64,000 nucleotides of DNA from Pseudomonadota bacterium (GCA_027487795.1 JAIYCX010000039.1:186001-250000), one strand, 5' to 3'. Positions 26,842 through 35,855 are shown, numbered from the stretch's first letter. Notes: generated by a model from the letters alone, not told the origin. Program-made: numbers and translations.

Positions 26842-28371
26842 ATGAGCACTAAACAACAAGAAGACCGACCACAAATAATAAAACTACAAAAGATTGTCAG
26901 TTTTTATAGATTTACTCCACTAGAAGATCCTTCATTAATAAAAGAAGAGATTTTATCTTTTTCAAACATTAAAGGACTTGTAATTCTTGCTTTAGAAGGC
27001 CTAAACGGAACTGTTTCCGCGGAGGAAAAAGAACTAGAAAAGTTTATAAATTATTTAGAGTCCAAGTTTCCTAAGGGTGATTGGCGGTATAAATTTAGCG
27101 AATCTGAGTTTCTGCCTTTTAAAAGACTTGCAGTAAAAATAAGGGAGGAAATAGTAACTAGTGGCTATAATGACTTAGTTCCTTTTTCTGATCTTCCTGA
27201 AGATCATCCTGAACGCTATAGACATTTAACAGCAGAACAATGGCATAACGAACTATCTTCTAGTAATCCTCCTAAGATGATAGATGTTAGAAATTCATAT
27301 GAATATAACGTAGGTCATTTTGAAGGTGCGATTGATCCTTCAACTAATACATTTAAAAATTTTCCAGATTTTTTAGCTAATTCAACTATCGAAAAAGATG
27401 AAAAGGTTTTAATCTATTGCACTGGCGGTATCAGATGCGAGAAAGCTATCTTAGAAATGGAACAGTTAGGTTACAATAATGTCTATCAGCTAGATGGTGG
27501 GATATTAAGATATATGGAAACTTTTCCTCAGGGAAAGTTTAAAGGTGAATGTTTTGTTTTTGATGATAGAGTAGCTTTAGATAAGGATTTAAAACCTACC
27601 ACTTCTTTTTCCCTTTGCCCACATTGCGGGGATCCAGCAAGAGAAAAAATAGAATGTCTTCGATGTCAAAGTCCTAAGCAAATCTGCGAAAAATGTTTTG
27701 AAATTGAACATAAAAGAACTTGTAGTAAAAATTGTTCATATCATTACCAAAGAAATTCTAAAAATAAAGTTTTAGCTAAAACTGCTAAAAAAAACCAAAA
27801 GAAAAATACTGGAGTAAACTTAATACTATTCTTTTGTTTTTTTATTAGCTCATATTTTTCAGAAGTAAAAGCAGCTGAGACTCCCTCTGCAGTAGTAACC
27901 AGAGCATTACATTCTATAAAAGAAGAGGGTAATCCTTCACCGATAGTAGATTTTGTAGATTGGAAAGGAATATTCTTAAAGCTCCCTAAAAATTCTAAAC
28001 AACTAATGAAAGTGGATAACGAGAAAGAATTAAAAGAGTATTATAGGGAGTTACTTAAATCACCATCTGCAGCAATGTCCAAATTATTAGATAAGAAATT
28101 TGAAGAAATTACCTCTGAAGAAATGAAAGAAAAAGGGGATAAAATTTTATCTAAATTTAAAGAGAAGCTAAAAAGAAAAGAAGACAAGATTAAAGAAAAA
28201 CTAAATGAAACTGAGTATACTGTTATAAGTGAAAAAATAGATGGTAGTTCGGCTATCGTTACGGTTAGAAATTCATATAAAAATGCGATAAAGGAAGATA
28301 AGATACCTCTCGTAAAGAGAGAAGATACTTGGTTTATTTCAGATATAGGTAAAGGATTTAGTGGACTATAA
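26842..28371 (+). CDS. trhO: tRNA uridine(34) hydroxylase TrhO fused to an exported NTF2-like domain
   Basis: Residues 1-300 are a complete TrhO (UPF0176): an N-terminal acylphosphatase-like domain (VILALEGLNGTVSA), a rhodanese domain with active site YCTGGIRCEK (Cys193), and the Cys-rich tail CPHCGDP, CLRCQSPKQICEKC. TrhO hydroxylates U34 of tRNA in the cytoplasm. After a basic linker (301-324) comes a hydrophobic segment at 326-340 ending in EVKAAE, resembling a signal peptide with its cleavage site. A 160-residue hydrophilic domain follows, ending DGSSAIVTVRNSYK...IPLVKREDTWFISD, like DUF4878/lumazine-binding proteins. TrhO proteins usually stop near residue 300-330. No stop or frame change is visible at the junction. 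Confidence 0.88.
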   Translation: MSTKQQEDRPQIIKLQKIVSFYRFTPLEDPSLIKEEILSFSNIKGLVILALEGLNGTVSAEEKELEKFINYLESKFPKGDWRYKFSESEFLPFKRLAVKIREEIVTSGYNDLVPFSDLPEDHPERYRHLTAEQWHNELSSSNPPKMIDVRNSYEYNVGHFEGAIDPSTNTFKNFPDFLANSTIEKDEKVLIYCTGGIRCEKAILEMEQLGYNNVYQLDGGILRYMETFPQGKFKGECFVFDDRVALDKDLKPTTSFSLCPHCGDPAREKIECLRCQSPKQICEKCFEIEHKRTCSKNCSYHYQRNSKNKVLAKTAKKNQKKNTGVNLILFFCFFISSYFSEVKAAETPSAVVTRALHSIKEEGNPSPIVDFVDWKGIFLKLPKNSKQLMKVDNEKELKEYYRELLKSPSAAMSKLLDKKFEEITSEEMKEKGDKILSKFKEKLKRKEDKIKEKLNETEYTVISEKIDGSSAIVTVRNSYKNAIKEDKIPLVKREDTWFISDIGKGFSGL

Positions 28372-28401
28372 TAGCAATTTAGTTAGTAGCTGAGCAGAAA
28401 C

Positions 28402-30147
28402 TTAGTTTGAATTGAATGAGTATTCTTTTATAATCTCCGCTACTTGCTCCTCGTAGTTTTCTTCACTAAGTCCTAGTGCAATTTTAGCATGTAATCCTAT
28501 TCTTTTTAATTCCATGTGACCAGGAAATCCGAACGCACCATTACTTAATCTTCTTTTTACTATATCTGATAGAGTTTTTGCGTATTCAAAATTTACAGCA
28601 TAGTTTATTTTTGTTTGTTCTATTAAAAATGATAGTTCTTCTTCGGTCTTTGGCTTTTTTTCTATTATCTTTCTGAATAGAAAAGGGGCGTCTGAACCGT
28701 AGTTTGATAATAGATCTTTGGTAATATTATCAAGCATGTCCTGTGGAAAGTAACCTAAAGCTTCTTTTTTGAGTATCTCAGAAACGTTCTCTGTTTGACC
28801 ACCTCTTAAATAGGTATCTTTACTTAGTGACTTTTCTGAGAGGAGTTTTTTCTTTGAGAGTATGTCACAAACAGTTTCTGAGACATTTCTGAAAGTAGTA
28901 TACTTTATTCCGATAACTGAAACTAAATTTTTTATTTTCGGTATTCCCCAGCAGTTATTAAAATCTGCATGATCAATTATATCTTCAGATCTCGAGGTAT
29001 TATTCATACCATCTCTTTTTGATTTTTCTAATACGCCGCTATCAATTTTTTGTTTTATCTTATTATCAATAATTCGAAGTCCACCAAATGTATATCTAAC
29101 ATTAGCAGGTTTAATTAAGGGTGAAGGATACGCATCGTGAACTTCTTTGATGAATTGTTTAAGATCTTCTAGATTTATAGAAAAAGAATCGGGGGAGCCT
29201 TTGAAAATAGTATCTGTTGTACCTAAGAGTGAATAGTTGTGCCAAGGTTGTATGAAGAATGCTCTATTACCTCTATTTAAAGTCGCAGCAGAATCTTTTC
29301 CGTTTGATTCAACTGATATAGCGTAGTCATTTATCAGTTTTGGGATAATAACTTGAACGCCCTTTGAGTAGGATAAAGTAGGTTTTTCTAGTTGTATATT
29401 CGGATCAAGTAGTTCCGAAAATTTATATGTCCAAGGTCCAGTTGCATTTATTACGCATTTTGGACTGATGTTGTAAGAGATATTTGCTCTAGTATCTAAG
29501 ATTTTTATTTTAGAGATTTCGTTTGTAGTTTTATCAACTTGGACTGAAGTAACTTCTGAATAATTTCTAACTATAGCCCCTGCATCTTCTGCTGCTCTTA
29601 CTACTGAAAGTAATAATCGATCTGGATTTGTCATTTGACAATCATAAAAAACTACACCACCGGTAAGTTTGTTAGGATTTAAATGAGGTGCGATTTTTAA
29701 TAATTCTTCTTTTTTTAGAATAGTATGATTAGGTAACTGTAAATCTTGCTTTACTCCGTTATTTCTATCTTTTGATAAGTAATCATAAGCAGTGCAAGCT
29801 AAGTCTAATAATAATTTACTTTTTTTACCTTTACCGTAACATGGTACTATGAAAGGTAGAGTTTTTAGCAGATGTGGTGCTTTACTTCTGAGATAACGTT
29901 GGGCGTCTACAGACTCTTTTAATCTACGGAAGTCTAAATGTTGTAAGTACCTTAGTCCTCCATGTATTATTTTAAAAGAACCAGAGGAGGTTTCGCTTCC
30001 AAAATCTTTCTTTTCTAGTAATAAAACTTTAGCACCTCTTAGAGATGCTTCTAAGGCACAGCCAGCGCCTATTATGCCTCCTCCAATGACAACTACGTCA
30101 AAATCAAATTTTTTGTTATCAAATTTCTCTGTATTTGCACTGGACAT
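28402..30147 (-). CDS. glpD: FAD-dependent glycerol-3-phosphate dehydrogenase/oxidase
   Basis: 581-aa flavoprotein oxidising glycerol-3-phosphate to dihydroxyacetone phosphate at the membrane. The FAD fold is FDVVVIGGGIIGAGCALEASLRG near residue 18. GlpD blocks include FGSETSSGSFKIIHGGLRYLQ near 50-70, GGVVFYDCQMTNPDRLLLSV near 160, INATGPWTYKF near 232, LLGTTDTIFKG near 308 and RYTFGGLRIIDN near 353. The C-terminal 110 residues form the expected helical DAO_C domain. It appears to be transcribed alone. Neither glpK nor glpF is nearby. Confidence 0.93.
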   Translation of the reverse strand: MSSANTEKFDNKKFDFDVVVIGGGIIGAGCALEASLRGAKVLLLEKKDFGSETSSGSFKIIHGGLRYLQHLDFRRLKESVDAQRYLRSKAPHLLKTLPFIVPCYGKGKKSKLLLDLACTAYDYLSKDRNNGVKQDLQLPNHTILKKEELLKIAPHLNPNKLTGGVVFYDCQMTNPDRLLLSVVRAAEDAGAIVRNYSEVTSVQVDKTTNEISKIKILDTRANISYNISPKCVINATGPWTYKFSELLDPNIQLEKPTLSYSKGVQVIIPKLINDYAISVESNGKDSAATLNRGNRAFFIQPWHNYSLLGTTDTIFKGSPDSFSINLEDLKQFIKEVHDAYPSPLIKPANVRYTFGGLRIIDNKIKQKIDSGVLEKSKRDGMNNTSRSEDIIDHADFNNCWGIPKIKNLVSVIGIKYTTFRNVSETVCDILSKKKLLSEKSLSKDTYLRGGQTENVSEILKKEALGYFPQDMLDNITKDLLSNYGSDAPFLFRKIIEKKPKTEEELSFLIEQTKINYAVNFEYAKTLSDIVKRRLSNGAFGFPGHMELKRIGLHAKIALGLSEENYEEQVAEIIKEYSFNSN

Positions 30148-30249
30148 TCGCTATTACTCAAGTATTGATTGCGGGGGAGTAAAAAAAATCATATCACTAT
30201 AGTATAAATTACTTAAATATCACAAAATAGACAGTCATAGACAGAGCAA

Positions 30250-31065
30250 ATGAGTTCAGAACACATACACTTCTTAAGTGAAATTGAAAAGATCAGATCT
30301 TTTAGTTTCTATGGTACTAAGCCAGAATCAGCTTTAATAGGAATAGTATTGCTAGACGTTATAAGAATCGCTAACGAAGGTTCAACTAATAAGTCTATAA
30401 AAGAGTTGATTGAAGATCATTTTAAAAATTCGGATATTGCTCTTACTGTAGAAGAGTTAAATAGCTTGGCTGAACTTTGCACTAAAATGTCAGAAGTTCC
30501 TGAATTAAATATTGAGACTCTCGATAAGGTTTATCGAGCTTTATCGAATTCTATATTAAAAAATTATAAAAAAACAAGAATACTATTCTTAACTGTTTTA
30601 CTTGCTTTAACAGCAAGTATTTTTGCATTATATTTTATTGGTGATAGGTTACTTAATCCTAGAGTTTTTAAGGCTACTTATTTTGCTAATTCTACTTTGT
30701 CGGGCATTCCATTTGGTGAATATTACGAAGCGATACCTTCAAAAGATTGGGGGGCAGGAGCTCCTAAGCCTGGACTTCCAGTAAATTTTTTCAGTGCTCG
30801 ATATGAAAGTACATTAAATTTAGATACAGAAACTACAGTTACTTTTTCTACGATTTCTGATGATGGAGTAAGACTTTTTGTCGATGATGAGAAGATTCTA
30901 GATTTTTGGCTACCACAGGATAGTATAAAAAGATTTGTCTCTAAGACATTGACGCCTGGTAAACATAAAATTAGATTAGAGTATTTTGAGGCTGAAGTAG
31001 GGGCTAAATTATTTTTTGAAGTAAGAGATAGTGAAGGTAAAGTTCCTAATTTAACTGCTCCTTAA
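30250..31065 (+). CDS. Single-pass membrane protein with extracytoplasmic PA14-like domain
   Basis: 271 aa. Residues 1-105 are an acidic, helical N-terminal region without a signal peptide, presumably cytoplasmic. One transmembrane helix lies at about 113-136 (RILFLTVLLALTASIFALYF). The C-terminal part (140-271) looks like a PA14 carbohydrate-binding fold: FKATYFANSTLSGIPFGEYYE, FSARYESTLNLDTETTVTFSTISDDGVRLFVDDEKILDFW, TLTPGKHKIRLEYFE. A ten-base direct repeat (ATAGACAG twice) precedes the start. The combination suggests a sensor of cell-surface glycans with a cytoplasmic output, but that is inference. Confidence 0.75.
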   Translation: MSSEHIHFLSEIEKIRSFSFYGTKPESALIGIVLLDVIRIANEGSTNKSIKELIEDHFKNSDIALTVEELNSLAELCTKMSEVPELNIETLDKVYRALSNSILKNYKKTRILFLTVLLALTASIFALYFIGDRLLNPRVFKATYFANSTLSGIPFGEYYEAIPSKDWGAGAPKPGLPVNFFSARYESTLNLDTETTVTFSTISDDGVRLFVDDEKILDFWLPQDSIKRFVSKTLTPGKHKIRLEYFEAEVGAKLFFEVRDSEGKVPNLTAP

Positions 31066-31108
31066 TCTTTAGATGTTTATTACTATTAATTTTACAATTT
31101 AGAACCTT

Positions 31109-31465
31109 ATGTATTTTGGACTTTATAAATCTGAGAATGGAATTACTCCAGAGCTATGTTTGATTCCTGAAAAAATGAACTCAGGATACTTTCCTTTAAT
31201 GATAAAGGATTTAATTCAAACTTCTTGTGCCCTTTGTTTTCTTAGTAACGAAGAAGCAGTAAATATTCTATTTAATGAAGAAGGAGCAGTAGTTATTACT
31301 CCATTAAAGCCAGCGAAGTTATACCTAACTCCAAATAGACCTGAGAAGCCAGGATTTTCAGTGACTAAAGTTAAGGTATCTTTTTTATCTAATAATACTG
31401 TAAAAGTATTTTATGATAGAGACAAGGGTTGGGATGAATTTATTCCTAACAAAAAAGACTACTAA
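31109..31465 (+). CDS. Hypothetical protein
   Basis: 118-aa soluble protein with no signal peptide or membrane segment. It has a Lys-rich, beta-rich C-terminal half (FSVTKVKVSFLSNNTVKVFYD). I do not recognise a family. It overlaps the convergent membrane-protein gene by 4 nt and has a TACAAT box 10 nt before the ATG. Confidence 0.6.
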   Translation: MYFGLYKSENGITPELCLIPEKMNSGYFPLMIKDLIQTSCALCFLSNEEAVNILFNEEGAVVITPLKPAKLYLTPNRPEKPGFSVTKVKVSFLSNNTVKVFYDRDKGWDEFIPNKKDY

Positions 31466-31905
31466 ACTTTTGGGCTATTATTGCTAGTATTAGTTTTACT
31501 AGGGGTTAAAATTACTCTTCGTAAAAATAAAATAATAGTAATATTAAATCCGGTTATTAGACTTGCTATAAAAAGTACCATTTCTCTAGAATACTGGGTT
31601 CCTAATTCTAATGAGAGTTGATCCACTCTCAGTGCTATACTCAATGGGATACCAAGGGCAAAAATTGCAACTGCAAATAATTGAGCACCAATATCGCTTA
31701 TTTTTTCACTAATAAGAGATAAACTTTGTAGGAAAATGAAAAGCCAACACGGAACTAGAAAATAGAGTGAAGTTTTAAAAGAGGAATAAAGCTCTTCAAG
31801 GAAAGGCTTGGGTAGTTTTGATAAATCTTTATCTTTATTTGGTTGAATACTTTTCAGTTCTTTACCTGGCTTAACTATCTGAAGATTATGAGGTTTTTTT
31901 TCCAT
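31462..31905 (-). CDS. Membrane protein of unknown function
   Basis: 147 aa. A hydrophilic N-terminus rich in Lys and Pro (residues 1-40) precedes three hydrophobic segments at about 47-68, 75-95 and 109-131, ending with a basic tail. No family is recognised. It diverges from the small gene at 31974. Confidence 0.6.
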   Translation of the reverse strand: MEKKPHNLQIVKPGKELKSIQPNKDKDLSKLPKPFLEELYSSFKTSLYFLVPCWLFIFLQSLSLISEKISDIGAQLFAVAIFALGIPLSIALRVDQLSLELGTQYSREMVLFIASLITGFNITIILFLRRVILTPSKTNTSNNSPKV

Positions 31906-31962
31906 ATAATTACTTGTATCACTTTTTAACTTTATGGCATCTAAAAATTACTACGTCATAAA

Positions 31963-31968
31963 TATATT
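31963..31968 (+). promoter_or_regulatory. -10 box just before a small gene (leaderless type)
   Basis: TATATT ends 5 nt before the ATG at 31974. There is no Shine-Dalgarno sequence. Confidence 0.4.
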
Positions 31969-31973
31969 CTACT

Positions 31974-32222
31974 ATGTCTCAACTATCACATAAAGATGAA
32001 GTAAGTATAAAGTCTCTAAGAAATACTTTTAGAGCTCTTTGTAATAATTTTCCAGATCTTAACCTTAGCGTGACCTATTCTGAGGGTTTTTCTGAGATAC
32101 ATTTTAGGGATGAAGAAGGGAGAGCTCATACAATACCTTTAGCAATGGTCGCAGATAGTACTCGTCAGGTCTATGAGGCGATTTTTGCCGTAAAGACCTT
32201 TACTAGAAGATTTGATGACTAG
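31974..32222 (+). CDS. Small hypothetical protein
   Basis: 82-aa soluble, slightly acidic protein with a predicted alpha/beta pattern (LNLSVTYSEGFSEIHFRDEEGRAHTI has strong beta character). No family is recognised. It precedes the FKBP gene by 85 nt. Confidence 0.55.
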   Translation: MSQLSHKDEVSIKSLRNTFRALCNNFPDLNLSVTYSEGFSEIHFRDEEGRAHTIPLAMVADSTRQVYEAIFAVKTFTRRFDD

Positions 32223-32307
32223 AAAATTGAAGACTAGCTTAAATTTAAATTCCCCAAAATAACAAATTACTGATAACCTCCAGCAAAAAGTTTTGGAGAA
32301 AATCGTA

Positions 32308-32754
32308 ATGTATCAAATAATTAAAAAGTCTGTTAGTTTATTCCTACAATTATCATTAATTTTAGGAGTTGTAGTCACAATGGAAACAGCAGAAGCGGCA
32401 GATAAAATTTCCTTACCTGGTGGTTTATCTTATACAGACAGCAAAGTTGGAACTGGTAAAGAAGCACTTTCTATGAAGAAAGTTGTTGTTCACTATACAG
32501 GATGGTTAAATAAGGCTGGTGAGAAGGGTACTAAGTTTGATTCCTCAAAGGATAGAGCTGAACCATTTGAGTTTCATTTAGGTGGTGGTGAAGTAATTAA
32601 GGGATGGGATGAAGGTGTTAAGGGGATGAAAGTAGGTGGGGCTAGAACTTTATATATCCCTTCACAAATGGGTTATGGTGCAAGAGGTGCTGGCGGAGTT
32701 ATCCCACCAAATGCTGATTTAATTTTTGATGTTGAATTACTTGACGTAAAGTAG
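32308..32754 (+). CDS. FKBP-type peptidyl-prolyl isomerase, exported
   Basis: 148 aa from the ATG at 32308 (an in-frame TTG at 32293 is weaker; GGAG lies 9 nt before the ATG). A signal peptide (LQLSLILGVVVTMETAEAA) sends it to the periplasm, where it would catalyse proline isomerisation. The FKBP domain is complete: VVVHYTGWL, FDSSKDRAEPFEFHLGGGEVIKGWDEGVKGMKVGGARTLYIPSQMGYG, then VIPPNADLIFDVELLDV. The active-site aromatic and Asp residues are present. rsgA follows after 11 nt. Confidence 0.93.
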   Translation: MYQIIKKSVSLFLQLSLILGVVVTMETAEAADKISLPGGLSYTDSKVGTGKEALSMKKVVVHYTGWLNKAGEKGTKFDSSKDRAEPFEFHLGGGEVIKGWDEGVKGMKVGGARTLYIPSQMGYGARGAGGVIPPNADLIFDVELLDVK

Positions 32755-32765
32755 TTAGTTTATCC

Positions 32766-33758
32766 TTGGAAGATTTAAAGTCAAAGAAAAAAGAAATTTT
32801 CAAAGGACATATAACATCTAGCACCAGACAGTTTGTCACTTTAGTTGACAGCTCTGGTGCTTCTTTTTTGGGTAAAAGATCTGCCAGAGAAATGGAGCTT
32901 AGCCCGGGAGATGTGGTTAGTTTTCAGAAGCCAAATGATTTAGATGGAAATTCTGAAGTAGATATTCTTAATGTAGAAGAAAGAAAGAATTGTTTAAAAA
33001 GAAGTTATTTTGGAAAAACTAAAGTTTTAGCTTCTAATCTAGATTGTCTTTGGATAGTAACTGCTCCACCACCGCTTTTTAATGCACTTGCAATTGATAG
33101 AACATTATTGGCAGCAACTGCTGAGGGTATACCAGTTGTTCTTATTGCTAATAAAGATGATCTAAACGGTTACTCAGAAATAAAAAGTACTTTAGAATAT
33201 TATAAGAATATTTGTAAAGACGTTTATTTTGTATCTGCAAAGTCTGGAAGCAATATTTCTATATTAAAATCGTTATTAGAGAATGAAGTATCTACTACTG
33301 CGGTCACTGGTATCTCTGGTGTTGGAAAAAGTTCTTTATTAAAGAGATTATTATCACTAAGTGATAATGAACTTATTAGAGTAGATGATGTCAGTGAAAA
33401 AACCGGCCAAGGTAGGCAAACTACATCTACTGGTATGGGTTATCTTTTATCTAAAGAATTAATAGCAGGCTGTATTAGTGCCGAGAATGAAGAAAATTCG
33501 GATCTATGTTCCAGCATGATAATAGATTTACCAGGAATACAAAGTTATGGAGTTTCACATCTCAGTGAATCTCAAATAAAAAAATCCATGAGCGATATTT
33601 TTGAAATATCTCTTGATTGTAAATTTTCTGATTGTAAACATGACAAAGAACCTTTTTGTGAAGTAAAAAATGCTTTAAAAGATGGCCGACTTCTAGAAAG
33701 TAGAATCTATTCGCAGCAAGATATGATAAATGAAGTTAAAAAATCTAATGCTTTTTAA
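32766..33758 (+). CDS. rsgA: Ribosome small-subunit-dependent GTPase A
   Basis: Circularly permuted GTPase that helps late maturation of the 30S subunit. An OB-fold occupies residues about 10-70. G4 (IANKDDL near 119) comes before G1 (GISGVGKSSLLKRLL near 179), as the permutation requires. G3 is DLPGIQ near 255. The C-terminal zinc site is CKFSDCKHDKEPFC near 276-292. The 330-aa length is normal. The start is TTG with no clear ribosome-binding site. Its end overlaps yjbQ by 11 nt. Confidence 0.95.
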   Translation: MEDLKSKKKEIFKGHITSSTRQFVTLVDSSGASFLGKRSAREMELSPGDVVSFQKPNDLDGNSEVDILNVEERKNCLKRSYFGKTKVLASNLDCLWIVTAPPPLFNALAIDRTLLAATAEGIPVVLIANKDDLNGYSEIKSTLEYYKNICKDVYFVSAKSGSNISILKSLLENEVSTTAVTGISGVGKSSLLKRLLSLSDNELIRVDDVSEKTGQGRQTTSTGMGYLLSKELIAGCISAENEENSDLCSSMIIDLPGIQSYGVSHLSESQIKKSMSDIFEISLDCKFSDCKHDKEPFCEVKNALKDGRLLESRIYSQQDMINEVKKSNAF

Positions 33759-34158
33759 ATCTTTTTCTTATACAACAAGCGGCCAAGGTCTTTACGAAAT
33801 CACAGCAGAGATTGATAATGTCATATCAAATATGCAAGTATCTCAGGGATTATGCAATATATTTATTCAACACACGAGCGCGAGTTTAACTATTCAAGAG
33901 AATGCTGACCCTACTGCAAAACGTGATCTGGAAAACTGGATAAATAAATTTGTTCCAGAAAACGCCCCTTACTATACTCATACAGCAGAAGGTGCTGATG
34001 ATATGCCTTCTCATATTAAATCTGTACTTACTAATACTAGTTTAGTAATTCCCGTAATTAATGAAAGATTAGCACTCGGAACTTGGCAAGGAGTTTACCT
34101 ATGGGAGCATAGAAGAATGTCCCATAAGCGAAATATTGTAGTATCAGTTTGCGAGTAG
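33748..34158 (+). CDS. yjbQ: YjbQ (UPF0047) family protein
   Basis: 136-aa protein of the YjbQ/UPF0047 family (PF01894), reported to have weak thiamine-phosphate synthase activity; its true role is unsettled. Family motifs are FIQHTSASLTIQENADP near 42 and LGTWQGVYLWEHR near 109, with the conserved HTSAS and Glu/His residues. The start at 33748 (MLFKSFSYTT) overlaps the rsgA stop; an open upstream extension lies inside rsgA. It ends 15 nt into the convergent gene. Confidence 0.93.
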   Translation: MLFKSFSYTTSGQGLYEITAEIDNVISNMQVSQGLCNIFIQHTSASLTIQENADPTAKRDLENWINKFVPENAPYYTHTAEGADDMPSHIKSVLTNTSLVIPVINERLALGTWQGVYLWEHRRMSHKRNIVVSVCE

Positions 34159-34851
34159 TTTAATTTCTTTTGATACTCTATCAAGAAGCTGAGCTGTAGA
34201 GGTAAGAAATTTATTTAGTTTTTTATTGTTATTATCTTTCTTTTTCTTTTCAAAGTATGGTTTTTGATTCGGCTCATCAGATAATTGATATCTTTTTGTA
34301 CTTTTAACAGGCTCCTTTTTTCTAAATCTATCGAAGCTATTAGTATTAGTTTGTAAGAATGGTTGATTGTAATTATTTTGATCAAAGTTTTCAGTTGGAT
34401 TTTTTTTGTCTAAATTGAATGTACTTAGCGAAAAAGAGTTGTCATTTGTTTTGTCCTTATGTACCGCAACTAGTCCTTCTACTAATTCTTTAAACTCATA
34501 TGAAAATAAATCAGTTATTTTTCTTGGATTCTCAAGTAATTGGTTAAAGGGGATTTTTGATAGCTCTGAATCTGTAATTTGAAAGAAATTATTTTCTATA
34601 TTTTCGTTAAAAAGTTCTGCCTTTATCTCTCTAGAACTTAAGGGTATCTTAATATCTCTAGTATTGAATAGTACTTGGTTTTCAGGACTTTGTATTAAAT
34701 TTTCTGTGAGCGAATTTAGTGTAGAATTCAGTAAGTTGTTATTAATAGAACGAGTGCCTAAGTTAGAAATATCGAGTTTAGGCAAAACTTCTGTATCTTG
34801 ATTTAATAGATTATTGACGTGGGGGATTTTAGGAAAAGTTATTTGGTTCAT
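34144..34851 (-). CDS. Hypothetical protein, probably disordered
   Basis: 235 aa, rich in Asn, Ser, Lys and Pro, without signal peptide or membrane segment. The only structured-looking part is a C-terminal helix (LNKFLTSTAQLLDRVSKEIKLL). No family is recognised. The ATG at 34851 is followed by QITFPKIPHVNNLL. The composition suggests an intrinsically disordered cytoplasmic protein. Confidence 0.6.
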   Translation of the reverse strand: MNQITFPKIPHVNNLLNQDTEVLPKLDISNLGTRSINNNLLNSTLNSLTENLIQSPENQVLFNTRDIKIPLSSREIKAELFNENIENNFFQITDSELSKIPFNQLLENPRKITDLFSYEFKELVEGLVAVHKDKTNDNSFSLSTFNLDKKNPTENFDQNNYNQPFLQTNTNSFDRFRKKEPVKSTKRYQLSDEPNQKPYFEKKKKDNNNKKLNKFLTSTAQLLDRVSKEIKLLAN

Positions 34852-34987
34852 ATTTAATTTATACCTAATTTTATTTTCTACTTTGTTATCGCGGAAAAGA
34901 ATATTTTTTTGCAGAAAAGTTTAAGTGGTTAATATAAACGTAAGGTTTTTTAAGCTCTTGATTATATTGGATAAATTTTAAATAGAG

Positions 34988-35022
34988 TCTATCACTTTAA
35001 TCATTAGGCATTTAGTGATAGA
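34988..35022. promoter_or_regulatory. Perfect 9-bp inverted repeat upstream of the PEP-CTERM gene
   Basis: TCTATCACT (34988-34996) and AGTGATAGA (35014-35022) form a perfect stem with a 17-nt loop, about 100 nt before the PEP-CTERM start. It is not followed by a T run, so an operator or leader hairpin is more likely than a terminator. The rest of the 271-bp gap contains no gene, although an AGGAGG at about 35055 precedes no start codon. Confidence 0.5.
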
Positions 35023-35122
35023 AACGCTTAATCGGGTAGTAGTTTAAGGTTAAAAAGAAAGGAGGTTAGTTTATTTAGCGTTTTTTATTTGTTTCGTTTC
35101 TCGTAAGGATAGGGAGGGAGCC

Positions 35123-35833
35123 ATGAGAGCTCTTTCGTTTTTGTTTTGTTGTGTTTTGTTTCTTGGAGAAGCAAAAGCGGGATTAGTAATTTCTGACGTT
35201 ACAGTGTCAGGAACTACACCGTATGGTGGTGAGCTATCTGTAGCTCAAACTGGTGCTACCAACTGGAGCTCAGGAAGTCAGATTGGGTTATTCATAGCTC
35301 AAGAAACTTTGGGAACAGTTTGTGTTCCACTTGTTCCCTTTACGGGTCAGTTAATTGACCCAAAAATCAATGGTCAGCCAACAGTTTTTGTTGGTCTAGG
35401 TTCTGAGTATACTTCTAGTATCTTAGTGCACCTAGATCCAGGAAACTCAGCTAGTTTTACAACGCTAAGTTTTACAGTGGCTACGGCAGGACTTCCGGAT
35501 GATGTTATTTGGATCCTAGCGAGAGACACGTCATCACTTATTGCGACTGACTCATTATCGCCTTCTACTATGTTTGGGAATAGTCCCTTACGTGGTTTGG
35601 AAGTTGCTGATACAGTATCAGTAATGGATCTAGGAAACGGAGACTATCGTTTTACGTCAGTATTTAACACCGCAGCTGGTACGACAGATCAATATCGATT
35701 AATTGCGGCTTGTTCGATTACTGCGGTACCTGAACCAACAAGCATGTTACTTCTTGGCTCAGTAATGTTTGGTGGTGGTGGGTTCCTTGGAATTCGAAGA
35801 TTAAGGCGTAAAGCACAAGAAGCACAAGTATAG
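35123..35833 (+). CDS. PEP-CTERM sorting-domain protein
   Basis: 236-aa exported protein with signal peptide LSFLFCCVLFLGEAKAG. The C-terminus carries the exosortase recognition signal: VPEPTSM, then a hydrophobic helix (LLLGSVMFGGGGFLG) and a basic tail IRRLRRKAQE. PEP-CTERM proteins are cleaved by exosortase and often linked to extracellular polysaccharide. No exosortase gene lies in the window. The middle is beta-rich with no enzyme motif. A strong GGAGG sits 6 nt before the ATG, unlike most neighbours, and its base composition looks somewhat higher in G+C. A terminator follows directly. Confidence 0.88.
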   Translation: MRALSFLFCCVLFLGEAKAGLVISDVTVSGTTPYGGELSVAQTGATNWSSGSQIGLFIAQETLGTVCVPLVPFTGQLIDPKINGQPTVFVGLGSEYTSSILVHLDPGNSASFTTLSFTVATAGLPDDVIWILARDTSSLIATDSLSPSTMFGNSPLRGLEVADTVSVMDLGNGDYRFTSVFNTAAGTTDQYRLIAACSITAVPEPTSMLLLGSVMFGGGGFLGIRRLRRKAQEAQV

Positions 35834-35855
35834 GTTCTTTCACTACTAACTCTAA

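Noticed and set aside
26803..26874. N-terminal extension of hemE into trhO
   Set aside because: The extra 24 residues are hydrophobic, overlap the divergent trhO start, and precede the family's normal N-terminus.
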